DNA of 35,473 nt, from the NCBI GenBank assembly GCA_900770805.1, contig CAAGLP010000044.1, positions 1 through 35,473 on the forward strand, given 5' to 3'. The notes under the pieces were generated by a model. The model was not told the origin of the DNA and searched no databases. It saw only the letters and a program-made list of their open reading frames with translations. Every line of letters begins with the position of its first letter. Position 1 is the first letter of the stretch. Below are positions 1 through 7,336 of the stretch, one piece after another. The translations under genes and the position numbers were made by a program. The DNA comes from an uncultured Paraprevotella sp. (GTDB lineage Bacteria; Bacteroidota; Bacteroidia; Bacteroidales; Bacteroidaceae).

Positions 1-302
1 CAGATTTTGAATTTCCTGCCGAATTTCCAGGTGGGCAGGAAGCATTGAAGGAGTATCTAAAAAAAGAATTCCGATATACCAGGAAATCCCTGAAGAACAA
101 GACATGTGACAGAATAATACTCAGGTTTACAATCAATGTAGACGGAAGCTTAAGTGACATAGAGATAGTTCGTGGTTCTGGAAACAAAAGGTTGGACAGG
201 GAAGCCATGCGAGTCGTGAAGAATATGCCACGATGGAAACCTGCTACTGAAGCCGGTAGAATCATACCGATAAGATACTATCTGCCAATAAAGTTGGATT
301 AG
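1..302 (+). CDS. TonB-like protein, C-terminal domain (5' end outside window)
   Basis: The open frame enters from the left edge (first whole codon at base 3) and stops with TAG at 300-302, giving about 99 visible residues. It begins DFEFPAEFPGGQEALKEYL, the aromatic-proline-glycine-glycine lead-in common in Bacteroidetes TonB C-terminal domains. It continues with FTINVDGSLSDIEIVRGSG, LDREAMRVVKNMPRWKPA and a final strand ending PIRYYLPIKLD, which match the beta-alpha-alpha-beta plan of the TonB C-terminal fold. Full TonB proteins couple the proton-motive force to outer-membrane receptors. Bacteroidetes also carry this domain on other membrane or periplasmic proteins, so the missing N-terminus decides which this is. 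An internal TTG at 45 is not a convincing start, because the TonB homology extends upstream of it. Confidence 0.85.
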   Translation, partial: DFEFPAEFPGGQEALKEYLKKEFRYTRKSLKNKTCDRIILRFTINVDGSLSDIEIVRGSGNKRLDREAMRVVKNMPRWKPATEAGRIIPIRYYLPIKLD

Positions 303-303
303 T

Positions 304-348
304 CTTCCTCTCGCGACAGGAAGTCAGCATGCTATGCTCTTGCTTTTT
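304..348 (+). terminator. putative terminator after the TonB-like gene
   Basis: Just after the TAG stop there are two small stems: CTTCCT/AGGAAG (304-309 with 318-323) and AGCAT/ATGCT (326-338). The short T-run at 344-348 follows. The stems are short, so this is only a candidate. The T-run also merges into the first unit of the repeat block. Confidence 0.35.
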
Positions 349-610
349 CGCTCACTTAATCGTACCCTTGACCTGCTGGTCGAAGGTACTCACACTCGGA
401 CGCAAAAATAAAACATTATTTATTTTGTACTTCCCTCGCTTAATCGTACCTTTGAGACTGCGTCTCGAAGGTACTTACACTCGGAAATCCTCAAACAAGT
501 TTGGTATTTACCTCGCTTATTCGTACCCTTGACCGAGAGTCGAAGGTACTCACGTTCGGAAAATTGCAAACAAGTTTGCATTTTCGCTCACTTAATCGTA
601 CCTTTGTGCG
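339..610. repeat. tandem hairpin repeats, each carrying a promoter-like motif
   Basis: Three full units and one truncated unit are spaced 75-84 bases apart in the gene-free stretch between the TonB-like gene and pepT. Each full unit has a lead such as CGCT(CAC)TTAATC, a hairpin starting GTACCyTTGA and ending TCGAAGGTAC, and a tail close to TCACACTCGGA. The hairpins lie at 362-389, 446-474 and 523-549. The inner stem differs between units but stays paired: GACC/GGTC, GAGAC/GTCTC and GAC/GTC. The fourth unit (about 583-610) stops after GTACCTTTGTGCGGA and lacks the right arm. In every unit a TTTG or CTTG sits 19-20 bases before TACCyTTG (339-342/363, 424-427/447, 500-503/524, 575-578/599), which is the Bacteroidetes promoter layout. 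I see no protein in this stretch. Confidence 0.8.
575..606 (+). promoter_or_regulatory. promoter for pepT
   Basis: TTTG at 575-578, a 20-base spacer and TACCTTTG at 599-606 match the Bacteroidetes sigma consensus TTTG-N19-21-TAnnTTTG. Transcription would start near 613, leaving a leader of roughly 15 bases before the ATG at 629. The motif lies in the last, truncated copy of the repeat block. Confidence 0.7.
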
Positions 611-628
611 GAAGAATAACGTAAGAAC

Positions 629-1873
629 ATGGACAATATGAAAAAGGAAATAGTAGAAAGATTCTTGAAATATGTGAGTTTCGACACCCAGTCAAGCGAG
701 GAGGCCGAGGGTCGTTGCCCCAGTACGGAGAAGCAGTTGCGTCTGGCGGAATACTTGGTGGACGAGTTGAAGGAGATGGGCATGCAAGAGGTGGAGATGG
801 ACGCCCATGGCTATGTCTATGCCACCTTGCCCGCAAGCGAGGGTTTGGAGGAAGTGCCCGTGGTGGGCTTCATTGCACACATGGACACCAGTCCTGATTG
901 TAGCGGTGCCAACGTGTCTCCACGCATTATAGAGAACTACGACGGCACGGACATCGTGTTGGACGAAGCGGAAGGTATCGTGACACGTGTCAGCCAGTTC
1001 CCCGAACTCCTTGCGCACAAGGGTGAGGACCTCATCGTTACCGACGGTCATACCCTGCTCGGCGCCGACGACAAGGCGGGCATTGCTGAGATAATGACGG
1101 CAATGTCGTACCTGTTGGCCCATCCCGAGGTGAAGCACGGCAAGGTGCGCGTCTGCTTCAATCCCGACGAGGAAATCGGTTGTGGCGCACACCTCTTCGA
1201 TGTGGAGAAGTTCGGATGCCAGTGGGCATATACTATGGACGGTAGCGAGGTGGGCGAACTGGAGTACGAGAACTTCAATGCCGCCAGTGCCAAGATTGTC
1301 GTGAACGGCGTGAGCGTGCATCCCGGCTATGCAAAGGACAAGATGGTGAATGCTGCTCTGTTGGCTACGGAATTTGCCCAGCAGATGCCGGAGAACGAGG
1401 TGCCTGAGCGCACTACGGGTTACGAAGGCTTCTTCCACCTGTACCAGATGCAGGGTGGGGTAGAGCAGGCAACCCTGACCTACATAATCCGCGACCACAA
1501 CACACAGATGTTCCAGATGCGCAAGCGCCTCATCCTGGACATGTGCGAGAGGATGAACGACAAGTACGGTCATGGCACCTTCCTGCCCGAGGTGAAGGAC
1601 ACCTATTATAATATGCACACCCAGTTGGTGGACAAACCACATATCACCGACATTGCCCTGCGTGCTATAGAGGAGGCATGTGGCTTCTCCAAGGTTGTAC
1701 CCATCCGCGGTGGTACGGACGGAGCACAGTTGTCATTCAAAGGTTTGCCCTGTCCCAATATCTTTGCCGGAGGACTAAACTTCCACGGCCGTCATGAGTT
1801 CCTGCCCATCCAAAGCATGGAGAAGGCCATGATGACGGTGGTGAACATCTGTAGGATTGTTGCAGAGCAATGA
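629..1873 (+). CDS. pepT: peptidase T (tripeptide aminopeptidase)
   Basis: This 414-residue protein is a di-zinc M20 metallopeptidase that removes N-terminal residues from tripeptides in the cytoplasm. Visible motifs are HMDTS (His84, Asp86), GADDKAG (bridging Asp147), NPDEEIG (Glu181 base, Glu182 ligand), TMDGSEVGELE (Asp204) and the C-terminal NFHGRHEFLP histidine ligand. The dimerisation segment GVSVHPGYAKDKMVNA is present, as is the RGGTDGAQLSFKGLP block. The spacing of these residues follows E. coli PepT (408 residues), so the enzyme looks intact. A second in-frame ATG lies at 638, and 629 is preferred because it follows the promoter at a short distance. The stop overlaps the start of the next gene as ATGA, which implies translational coupling. 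Confidence 0.95.
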   Translation: MDNMKKEIVERFLKYVSFDTQSSEEAEGRCPSTEKQLRLAEYLVDELKEMGMQEVEMDAHGYVYATLPASEGLEEVPVVGFIAHMDTSPDCSGANVSPRIIENYDGTDIVLDEAEGIVTRVSQFPELLAHKGEDLIVTDGHTLLGADDKAGIAEIMTAMSYLLAHPEVKHGKVRVCFNPDEEIGCGAHLFDVEKFGCQWAYTMDGSEVGELEYENFNAASAKIVVNGVSVHPGYAKDKMVNAALLATEFAQQMPENEVPERTTGYEGFFHLYQMQGGVEQATLTYIIRDHNTQMFQMRKRLILDMCERMNDKYGHGTFLPEVKDTYYNMHTQLVDKPHITDIALRAIEEACGFSKVVPIRGGTDGAQLSFKGLPCPNIFAGGLNFHGRHEFLPIQSMEKAMMTVVNICRIVAEQ

Positions 1874-2715
1874 TATCACGTTGCTATCTTGAAATAACGA
1901 ATATTTGTAATTTGGACTGTGTCTTCTGTCCAAAAACGAAGCGTACGGGTCGGAGTCTTTCAATGGAGGATTTCGACCTGCTTACGGATAAATTGCGTGG
2001 AGAGGTAAAATTCCTATATTTTCACTTGATGGGTGAACCTCTGATGCATAAACACTTACAGGCGTTTATCTTGATGGCGAAGGAAAAAGGCTTTGTTCCA
2101 GTTCTTACCACCAATGGCACACTTATCAACCGTAGGGCGGATGACCTCTTACTTGCCTCGCCACATAAGATACAGATTTCCCTGCATTCGCACGAAGGCA
2201 ATGGCAAGGAAAATCCCGAGGAGTATATTCTGCATATAATGCAATATGCAAAGAGGGCCGCAGAGCAAGGTACTATTGTGGTGTTGCGTCTGTGGAATCA
2301 GGGAGGATTGGATTCTGCCAACGAGCATCTGATCCGTCTTATGGAGGAGTATGTGCCCAAACCTTGGACAGAAAGATATGATGGCTGGAAGATGTCAGAG
2401 AATATTTATCTGGAATACGACCATATTTTTGAATGGCCCGATGAGGAGTGTGAAGTATTGGGAGAGGAAGAGGTTTTCTGTTATGCCCTACGCAATCAGA
2501 TTGGTGTATTGGTAGATGGTACTGTGGTGCCTTGTTGTCTGGATCATGATGGCAATATAGCTTTGGGCAACCTTTTCACTCAATCTTTGCAGGAAATCCT
2601 TTCATCGCCACGCGCCCAAGCTTTGTATGATGGCTTCACTCACCATATAGCAACTGAACCCCTCTGCCAACGATGCGGGTATGCTGCCGTGACAAAGAGG
2701 TTCAGAAAAGGTTGA
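1870..2715 (+). CDS. radical SAM/SPASM domain protein
   Basis: This 281-residue protein begins with the radical SAM cluster motif CNLDCVFC (Cys13-x3-Cys17-x2-Cys20), which binds the 4Fe-4S cluster that cleaves S-adenosylmethionine. LMGEP (54-57) is the usual GGE-like SAM-contact motif and LTTNGTL (79-85) is a typical later strand. The C-terminus has Cys204, VDGTVVPCCLD (Cys222, Cys223) and CQRCG (Cys266, Cys269), the layout of a short SPASM domain binding auxiliary clusters. SPASM proteins often modify peptides or mature enzymes, but no precursor peptide is visible nearby and I cannot name the substrate. Its ATG overlaps the pepT stop by four bases, so the two are probably co-translated. A link to peptide turnover is only an inference from this coupling. 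Confidence 0.85.
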   Translation: MISRCYLEITNICNLDCVFCPKTKRTGRSLSMEDFDLLTDKLRGEVKFLYFHLMGEPLMHKHLQAFILMAKEKGFVPVLTTNGTLINRRADDLLLASPHKIQISLHSHEGNGKENPEEYILHIMQYAKRAAEQGTIVVLRLWNQGGLDSANEHLIRLMEEYVPKPWTERYDGWKMSENIYLEYDHIFEWPDEECEVLGEEEVFCYALRNQIGVLVDGTVVPCCLDHDGNIALGNLFTQSLQEILSSPRAQALYDGFTHHIATEPLCQRCGYAAVTKRFRKG

Positions 2716-2736
2716 AGATTTGGGGCCCCCCCTCAG

Positions 2737-2753
2737 TCCCCCTGTTAGGGGGA
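2737..2753. terminator. GC-rich hairpin between convergent genes
   Basis: TCCCCC-TGTTA-GGGGGA forms a six-pair stem 22 bases after the radical SAM stop. It lies between this plus-strand operon and the convergent TPM-domain gene. There is no clear T-run on either side, so it may be a weak bidirectional terminator or a copy of a GC-rich intergenic repeat. Confidence 0.4.
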
Positions 2754-2827
2754 GGAATAGAGAGGTGAGCGGATGAGTGGTGAGCGACGCAGTTTTCCGT
2801 TTTCGCCTTTCCGTTCTGTCCGTTCGC

Positions 2828-3739
2828 TTACCATCCCGAAGTAGAACCGCCGCCACCGGTGCTGCCACCTCCGAAGGAACCGCCCATGAAACCTCCACCA
2901 CCACCGCGGCGTCTGCCTCCAAGCATGGAACCCATCATCATGCCACCCATCATTGCGCCAGTGTCGTCGTTGTTGGATCGGTGATACTCCTTGACAACGG
3001 TGTGCCCGCAATGGGAGCAGAGCAGAGTCTTTCTGATTAACTTGCCTTTGCGTGTTGGGGTGCTTGTCTGGGAAACGAGTTTAAGGACACCTGCCTTTGC
3101 GCACTTCGGACAGGTATGCTCCTGCCGGTGTATCAGCCAGATGGGAACAACGATGATGAACATGATAGCCCCTAAGGTTAGGAGTATTTCCCACAAGGAG
3201 GCTTCCTCCTCTGTGTTGTCGGCCTTCATGGAACCGTCCAGCACGCTCACAACAGCCTTTGTGCCTTCCAGCATGCCCAGGTCGGTGTTTCCTTCGCGGA
3301 AATGCGGAATCATGTAGCGTGACTGTATGCGCTTGCACATGGCATCTGGCAGTATGCCTTCAAGGCCGTAGCCTGTGGTAAAGCGTATCTTGCGTTGGTC
3401 AGCCACGTACACAATCAGCATGCCGTTGTTGCTCTCCTTGTTGCCTATGCCCCAATGGCGGAACAGGTTGTGGGCAAAGTCGAAGATGTCCTCTTGCCCT
3501 ATGCTTGGCAGCATCACCACCATGGACTGTATGCCGGTGCTGTCCTCCAGCAGGGTAAGCATGCGGTTTATCTCTGCTTGTGTCCCCTGCATAAGCAATC
3601 CGTTGGGGTCGCTTACATGCAGGCGGTGGTCCTGTGCATAGACATTAGGCACGGACTCTATGGAGTATGTCTTATCCTCTGCACCGATAGCCAGTATCGG
3701 CGCAAAGACAAGGAGTATAATACATAGAATCTTTCTCAT
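2828..3739 (-). CDS. TPM-domain (YgcG-like) membrane protein with zinc ribbon and Gly-rich tail
   Basis: The 303-residue protein starts with a signal peptide (about 1-20). A TPM domain follows at roughly 34-168, with landmarks VSDPNGLL and VADQRKIRFTTGYGLEG. A single membrane helix spans about 183-203. After it comes a zinc-ribbon-like pair, CPKC (210-213) and CSHC (241-244), and a Met/Gly-rich tail from about 260 ending in FMGGSFGGGSTGGG-type repeats. The tail is typical of YgcG-family proteins. The TPM domain would face the periplasm. Its enzymatic role is not settled: a phosphatase activity is described for a plant chloroplast member (TLP18.3), and a repair role for photosystem II there. 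It lies six bases after lemA, the usual partner of this family. Confidence 0.85.
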   Translation of the reverse strand: MRKILCIILLVFAPILAIGAEDKTYSIESVPNVYAQDHRLHVSDPNGLLMQGTQAEINRMLTLLEDSTGIQSMVVMLPSIGQEDIFDFAHNLFRHWGIGNKESNNGMLIVYVADQRKIRFTTGYGLEGILPDAMCKRIQSRYMIPHFREGNTDLGMLEGTKAVVSVLDGSMKADNTEEEASLWEILLTLGAIMFIIVVPIWLIHRQEHTCPKCAKAGVLKLVSQTSTPTRKGKLIRKTLLCSHCGHTVVKEYHRSNNDDTGAMMGGMMMGSMLGGRRRGGGGGFMGGSFGGGSTGGGGSTSGW

Positions 3740-3745
3740 AGTTCT

Positions 3746-4339
3746 TTAGAACTGCACAATAGGAGCCTGCTCGCTGCCCTCCTGAGCCTCGAAGTAGGCC
3801 TTCTTCTCAAAGCCGAACATGCCGGCCAGAATGTTCTTTGGGAAGCTGCGCAGGGTGGTGTTGTACTTGCGTGCGGCTTCGTTGTAGTCGCGGCGTGCCA
3901 CGCTGATGCGGTTCTCTGTACCCTCCAGCTGTGCCTGCAGTTCCTTGAAGTTCTCGTTGGCCTTCAGGTCGGGGTACTTCTCCACGGTAACAAGCAGGCG
4001 TCCCAAGGCGGAACTTACACCATCCTGTGCCTTCTGGAAGTTGGCAATCTGCTCTGCCGACATATTGCTGGGGTCGATGTTCATGCTTGTTGCCTTTGCG
4101 CGTGCTTCCACAACAGCCTGGAGGGTCTCGCTCTCGTGTGCGGCATATCCCTTGACGGTGTTCACCAGGTTGGGGATAAGGTCGGCACGACGCTGGTATT
4201 GTGTTTCTACGTCTGCCCATTTGGTCTGCACTCCCTCGTCCATGCTGACGAGGCCGTTGTATGCAGAGATGCCCCACATGGCGATTATTGCAAGTACAGC
4301 AATAATGACAATTGTCTTGTGTTTCTTTAAAAAGTCCAT
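3746..4339 (-). CDS. lemA: LemA family membrane protein
   Basis: The 197-residue protein has one N-terminal membrane helix (about 10-27, after MDFLKKHK) and then a long helical domain. Hallmarks of LemA are WADVETQYQRRADLIPNLV, VKGYAAHE, GRLLVTVEKYPDLKAN and ENRISVARRDYNEAARKYN. The short cytoplasmic N-terminus with the bulk outside matches the family topology. The function of LemA is unclear. It is very often paired with a TPM/YgcG protein, exactly as here, and the two may form an envelope complex. The downstream TPM gene starts six bases after its stop. The upstream hslR-like gene ends 27 bases before its start, with no promoter motif in the gap, so it is probably transcribed from further upstream. 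Confidence 0.92.
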   Translation of the reverse strand: MDFLKKHKTIVIIAVLAIIAMWGISAYNGLVSMDEGVQTKWADVETQYQRRADLIPNLVNTVKGYAAHESETLQAVVEARAKATSMNIDPSNMSAEQIANFQKAQDGVSSALGRLLVTVEKYPDLKANENFKELQAQLEGTENRISVARRDYNEAARKYNTTLRSFPKNILAGMFGFEKKAYFEAQEGSEQAPIVQF

Positions 4340-4366
4340 AATTTTGTGTTTAAGTGGTTATGTTAT

Positions 4367-4801
4367 CTAGATGTCCTCATCCTCGTCGTCAAAGTCGAAA
4401 TCAAAGTCACCGAAAAACTCTGGCATATCGCCAGTGAATTCGTCCAGACTTCGGCGATCTTTTTTTGTGGGACGGCCAAGCCCCTTGGCACGACCTATGA
4501 AACCGGAAATCTTTGCCATCTCCAGAAGTTCATACTGTTCGGGTGTGGTCACATTTTCCATTACCTCGGGTACGAGTTTGGCTCCCACACGCTTCTCAAT
4601 AGCCTGCAGAACTCGGAAACTGTATGTGATGGGTGGTTTGCGTACATCTATAATATCGTCTACGCGTATAATGCGCGAGGGCTTTAGTTGTGCTCCCTTC
4701 ATACTCACCTGTCCCTTTTTGCATGCAGCAGCTGCTATGGTACGAGTTTTGAATATGCGCGCGGCCCAAAGCCATTTGTCCAATCTTGCCTCGTCTTTCA
4801 T
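4367..4801 (-). CDS. hslR: S4 domain RNA-binding protein, Hsp15 (HslR) family
   Basis: This 144-residue protein opens with RLDKWLWAARIFKTRT and then CKKGQVSMKGAQLKPSRIIRVDDIIDV, the S4 RNA-binding fold (about 6-55). E. coli Hsp15 of this family binds stalled 50S subunits that carry a nascent chain on tRNA and helps free them. The C-terminus has a basic stretch (GRPTKKDRRS) followed by an acidic Phe/Asp tail (FFGDFDFDFDDEDEDI). Its start codon shares one base with the pth stop (TAATG), so it is probably translated by coupling. Pairing with peptidyl-tRNA hydrolase, which also clears nascent peptidyl-tRNA, fits a ribosome-rescue role. Confidence 0.85.
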   Translation of the reverse strand: MKDEARLDKWLWAARIFKTRTIAAAACKKGQVSMKGAQLKPSRIIRVDDIIDVRKPPITYSFRVLQAIEKRVGAKLVPEVMENVTTPEQYELLEMAKISGFIGRAKGLGRPTKKDRRSLDEFTGDMPEFFGDFDFDFDDEDEDI

Positions 4802-5364
4802 TACTTGTTGTTATAATGACACATTGCAAACTGCATTCCGCTCAGGGCAAAGGCTTTAATGGCATCGCATGCCACGGTAACCTTTTCGTCGATGATCTTG
4901 TTATCCTCGGGCGAGAATTTGCCAAGAACGAAGTCTACCTGACCTCCACGGGGGAAGTCGTTACCTATGCCGAACTTCAAACGATTGTAGTTCTGTGTAC
5001 AGAGCATCTGTGCTATATGCTTTAGTCCGTTGTGTCCTGCATCGGAGCCATTCTGCTTCATGCGTATGGCGCCAACAGGTAGTGAGAGATCATCCACGAT
5101 GATGAGCACATTTTCTATGGCAATTTTTTCCTGTTGCATCCAATAGCGCACGGCATTGCCTGATAGGTTCATGTATGTGCTGGGTTTCAGAAGTAGCAGT
5201 TCTGCATTCTTCACTCGTGTCTTGCACACGAAGCCATAGCGTTTGTCCTGAAATGTGGCACCCTGTGCCTGTGCTAGAGCATCCACCACACGGAAACCTA
5301 TGTTGTGGCGTGTGCCATCGTATTCGTAGCCGATATTGCCAAGTCCTACAATCAGGTATTTCAT
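4801..5364 (-). CDS. pth: peptidyl-tRNA hydrolase
   Basis: Pth cleaves the ester bond of peptidyl-tRNAs that drop off the ribosome, recycling tRNA. From the ATG at 5364 the protein is 187 residues, the normal size. It starts MKYLIVGLGNIGYEYDGTRH with Asn10 and catalytic His20. PSTYMNLSGN (61-70) carries the substrate-binding Asn, VDDLSLPVG has the catalytic Asp (91/92), and SDAGHNGLKHI has Asn112. An ATG at 5439 would add 25 residues (MNILQKFLSFLSVT) that are not part of the family fold and sit against the rplY terminator, so 5364 is preferred. A purine-rich GAAGGAAAA precedes it. The gene lies downstream of rplY, a common neighbour, and is coupled to the hslR-like gene. Confidence 0.95.
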   Translation of the reverse strand: MKYLIVGLGNIGYEYDGTRHNIGFRVVDALAQAQGATFQDKRYGFVCKTRVKNAELLLLKPSTYMNLSGNAVRYWMQQEKIAIENVLIIVDDLSLPVGAIRMKQNGSDAGHNGLKHIAQMLCTQNYNRLKFGIGNDFPRGGQVDFVLGKFSPEDNKIIDEKVTVACDAIKAFALSGMQFAMCHYNNK

Positions 5365-5440
5365 AGTTGTGTTTTCCTTCTCTTCCGTGTCGTGCTGTGT
5401 GACAGACAGAAAGGACAGGAACTTTTGTAGTATGTTCATA

Positions 5441-5485
5441 TAAAGTAAAATACGGGTAGCGGTTGTTTGAAGACCGTCACCCGTA
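5441..5485 (-). terminator. terminator between rplY and pth
   Basis: The arms TACGGGTAGCGGT and GACCGTCACCCGTA (5451-5485) form a long stem with two mismatches and an eight-base loop. On the minus strand it is followed by ATTTTACTTT. It would end or attenuate the rplY transcript. No promoter motif is seen between it and pth, so some read-through is likely. Confidence 0.7.
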
Positions 5486-5511
5486 CTTAAATGTTTAAGT
5501 GTCTCAGTTCT

Positions 5512-6129
5512 TTACTTCTTCTTACCGGTAGCCTTACCTGCTGCAGCTGCCATGGCGCTCATTGCGCTACGTGTCATCTTAACCTGACATACAACTACGC
5601 TGGGGCTGGTAACGAGTTCCAAACCTTCGAAGCTCAACTCTGCAACCTTGATAGTCTTACCAAGACCGAGGTGGGTAACGTCGATGTTCAGTTTCTCGGG
5701 AATCTGAGAGTAGGGAGCGCGAACCTTCAGGTTACGAACGCTTGCAGCCAGCTTACCACCGGCCTTAACACCCTCTGCCAAACCGTTCAACTTGATGGGC
5801 ACCTCCATAACGATGGGCTTCTCCTCGGTGATCTCGTAGAAGTCGATGTGCAACAGCTGGTCAGTTACGGGGTGGAACTGAAGCTCCTTCATGATAGCCT
5901 TGTATTCCTGGCCGTCAATGCTCAGGTTTACGCTGTAGATGTCGGGAGAATAAACCAGGTTGCGAACCTCAGAAGCTGTTACGCTGAAACCGAGTGCTAC
6001 GGGAAGACCGTTCTCACCACGCTTTTCGCCATACAGGTTGCAGGGGATTGAACCGCTCTTGCGGATTTCACGAGTTGCCTTCTTGCCAGTAGCGGTGCGG
6101 GCTGTGCCCTTTACGTCGATACTTTTCAT
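5512..6129 (-). CDS. rplY: 50S ribosomal protein L25, Ctc form
   Basis: The 205-residue protein is the long (Ctc/TL5) version of L25, which binds 5S rRNA in the large subunit. The N-terminal L25 domain (about 4-90) shows RTATGKKATREIRKSGSIPC and a VSINGQ-like SLSIDGQEYKAIMKELQFHPV. It runs into HIDFYEI and the TL5-type second beta domain (about 95-183, VPIKLNGLAEGVKAGGKL). The tail is Ala/Lys rich, ending AAAAGKATGKKK. A candidate promoter (TACCTTTG, 6210-6217) lies about 80 bases upstream and a hairpin terminator lies just downstream. The gene may therefore be largely its own unit ahead of pth. Confidence 0.95.
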   Translation of the reverse strand: MKSIDVKGTARTATGKKATREIRKSGSIPCNLYGEKRGENGLPVALGFSVTASEVRNLVYSPDIYSVNLSIDGQEYKAIMKELQFHPVTDQLLHIDFYEITEEKPIVMEVPIKLNGLAEGVKAGGKLAASVRNLKVRAPYSQIPEKLNIDVTHLGLGKTIKVAELSFEGLELVTSPSVVVCQVKMTRSAMSAMAAAAGKATGKKK

Positions 6130-6209
6130 TTTGTTTTTTTGTTAGTTTGTGTTACTCTAAATTAAGTTTTTGCCTAATTCGCCATCACACGGGCTTTCAT
6201 AAGCGGGTG

Positions 6210-6217
6210 CAAAGGTA
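6210..6217 (-). promoter_or_regulatory. -7 element for rplY
   Basis: Read on the minus strand this is TACCTTTG, the Bacteroidetes -7 consensus, 80 bases before the rplY ATG. I see no TTTG at the expected -33 position, so the match rests on the -7 box alone. Confidence 0.55.
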
Positions 6218-6323
6218 CGTAAAAAAGACGAAAGAACAGCAGCATTGTATGCTCTTTTTAGCGAAACATCCCCTTTTTCTCCGTTTTTCTTCTTGTGTAT
6301 TCTCATTCTTCATTAAAAATGAG

Positions 6324-6331
6324 TACCTTTG
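6324..6331 (+). promoter_or_regulatory. -7 element for the nusB operon
   Basis: TACCTTTG sits 21 bases before the nusB ATG. The 13-base string GTACCTTTGTGCG at 6323-6335 is identical to the one in the pepT promoter at 598-610. No convincing -33 TTTG is seen. With the rplY element it makes this intergenic gap a divergent promoter region. Confidence 0.6.
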
Positions 6332-6352
6332 TGCGCTTTATAAATCGTTCTT

Positions 6353-7279
6353 ATGATAAATCGTAAACTAATCCGCATCAAGACCGTGCAGGTTGCGTAT
6401 TCCTGCTGTCTCAACGATGTACATCGCCCAGAGGATGGCGAGAATATATTGCTCAGCAGTTTGGGTACTGCCTACGATTTGTATAATACCATGCTGACCT
6501 TGATGGTGGAGATATCCCGTTTAGGTTTGCGTGCCCACGAGGCGCAATCTAGCAGAGCAAGGCGTTTGGGATTGTCCGAGCCAAGCCGTAAGTTTGTGGA
6601 CAATCGCTTCATGTTGCAGTTGGAGAGTAACCGCCAGTTGCAGGACAACCGCAAGAATCAACGTCTGGATTGGACCAACGAGGAGGAGTTTGTGCGCACG
6701 CTTTACAACAAGGTTGTGGACAGCGACTTCTATCGTGAATACATGGAGAGTGGAGTGGACTCCTATGAGGAGGACCGCGAGTTGTGGCGTAAAGTTTACC
6801 GCCACATCATCGTGGATAATGATGATATAGATGGCTTGTTGGAGGATGTCAATATATTCTGGAACGACGACCGCCATATCATTGATACTTTTGTATTGAA
6901 AACCATCAACCGCTTTACCAAGGAGGTGGACGACAATTATCCACTCTTGCCTGAATTCCGTGATGGGGATGACTTGGAGTTTGCTCGCAGACTGATACTG
7001 CAGACTATGAATGGTGCCGACTATTACCGCAGTCTTATATCTCAAAATACCCGCAATTGGGATGTGGAACGTGTACCTCTGATGGACCGTATTATCATGC
7101 AAGTGGCTTTGGCAGAAATCACTTCATGCCCAACCATACCCCTTTCTGTTTCCATTAACGAGTACATAGAGATAGCCAAGAGTTACAGTACTCCCAATAG
7201 TGCGCGCTATATCAACGCCACTCTAGATAATATCAGTAAGAAACTCATTGCCGACCGCAAACTTACCAAGAATGCCTAA
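6353..7279 (+). CDS. nusB: transcription antitermination factor NusB (long Bacteroidetes form)
   Basis: NusB binds boxA RNA with ribosomal protein S10 (NusE) to prevent early termination on rRNA operons. The 308-residue protein is about twice the length of E. coli NusB. It starts MINRKLIRIKTVQVAYSCC, which resembles the family's Arg-rich opening. The recognisable NusB fold is C-terminal (about 210-300): DYYRSLISQNTRNWDVERVPLMDRIIMQVALAEI, then PLSVSINEYIEIAKSYSTPNSARYINATLDNI. The middle is a charged, helical insert (EEEFVRTLYNKVVDSDFYREYM) usual in this phylum. It heads a run of five plus-strand genes. Confidence 0.92.
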   Translation: MINRKLIRIKTVQVAYSCCLNDVHRPEDGENILLSSLGTAYDLYNTMLTLMVEISRLGLRAHEAQSSRARRLGLSEPSRKFVDNRFMLQLESNRQLQDNRKNQRLDWTNEEEFVRTLYNKVVDSDFYREYMESGVDSYEEDRELWRKVYRHIIVDNDDIDGLLEDVNIFWNDDRHIIDTFVLKTINRFTKEVDDNYPLLPEFRDGDDLEFARRLILQTMNGADYYRSLISQNTRNWDVERVPLMDRIIMQVALAEITSCPTIPLSVSINEYIEIAKSYSTPNSARYINATLDNISKKLIADRKLTKNA

Positions 7280-7336
7280 TGCGGTTTATACAAGGCAAGT
7301 TATCAAAAATAACAAATAATACAAAACATTAAAACA

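Noticed and set aside
329..532. 67-residue frame inside the repeat block
   Set aside because: It is built from the repeats (repeated LIVPL and RLIVP strings), with no domain or supporting start context.
339..610. CRISPR array
   Set aside because: Units are long, imperfect and promoter-bearing, with hairpin arms that vary between copies; there are no identical short repeats with unique spacers and no cas genes.
692..1642. 316-residue antisense frame opposite pepT
   Set aside because: It lies wholly inside a clearly functional gene, has a His/Val/Leu-rich composition typical of a reverse-frame shadow, and has no recognisable domain or promoter.
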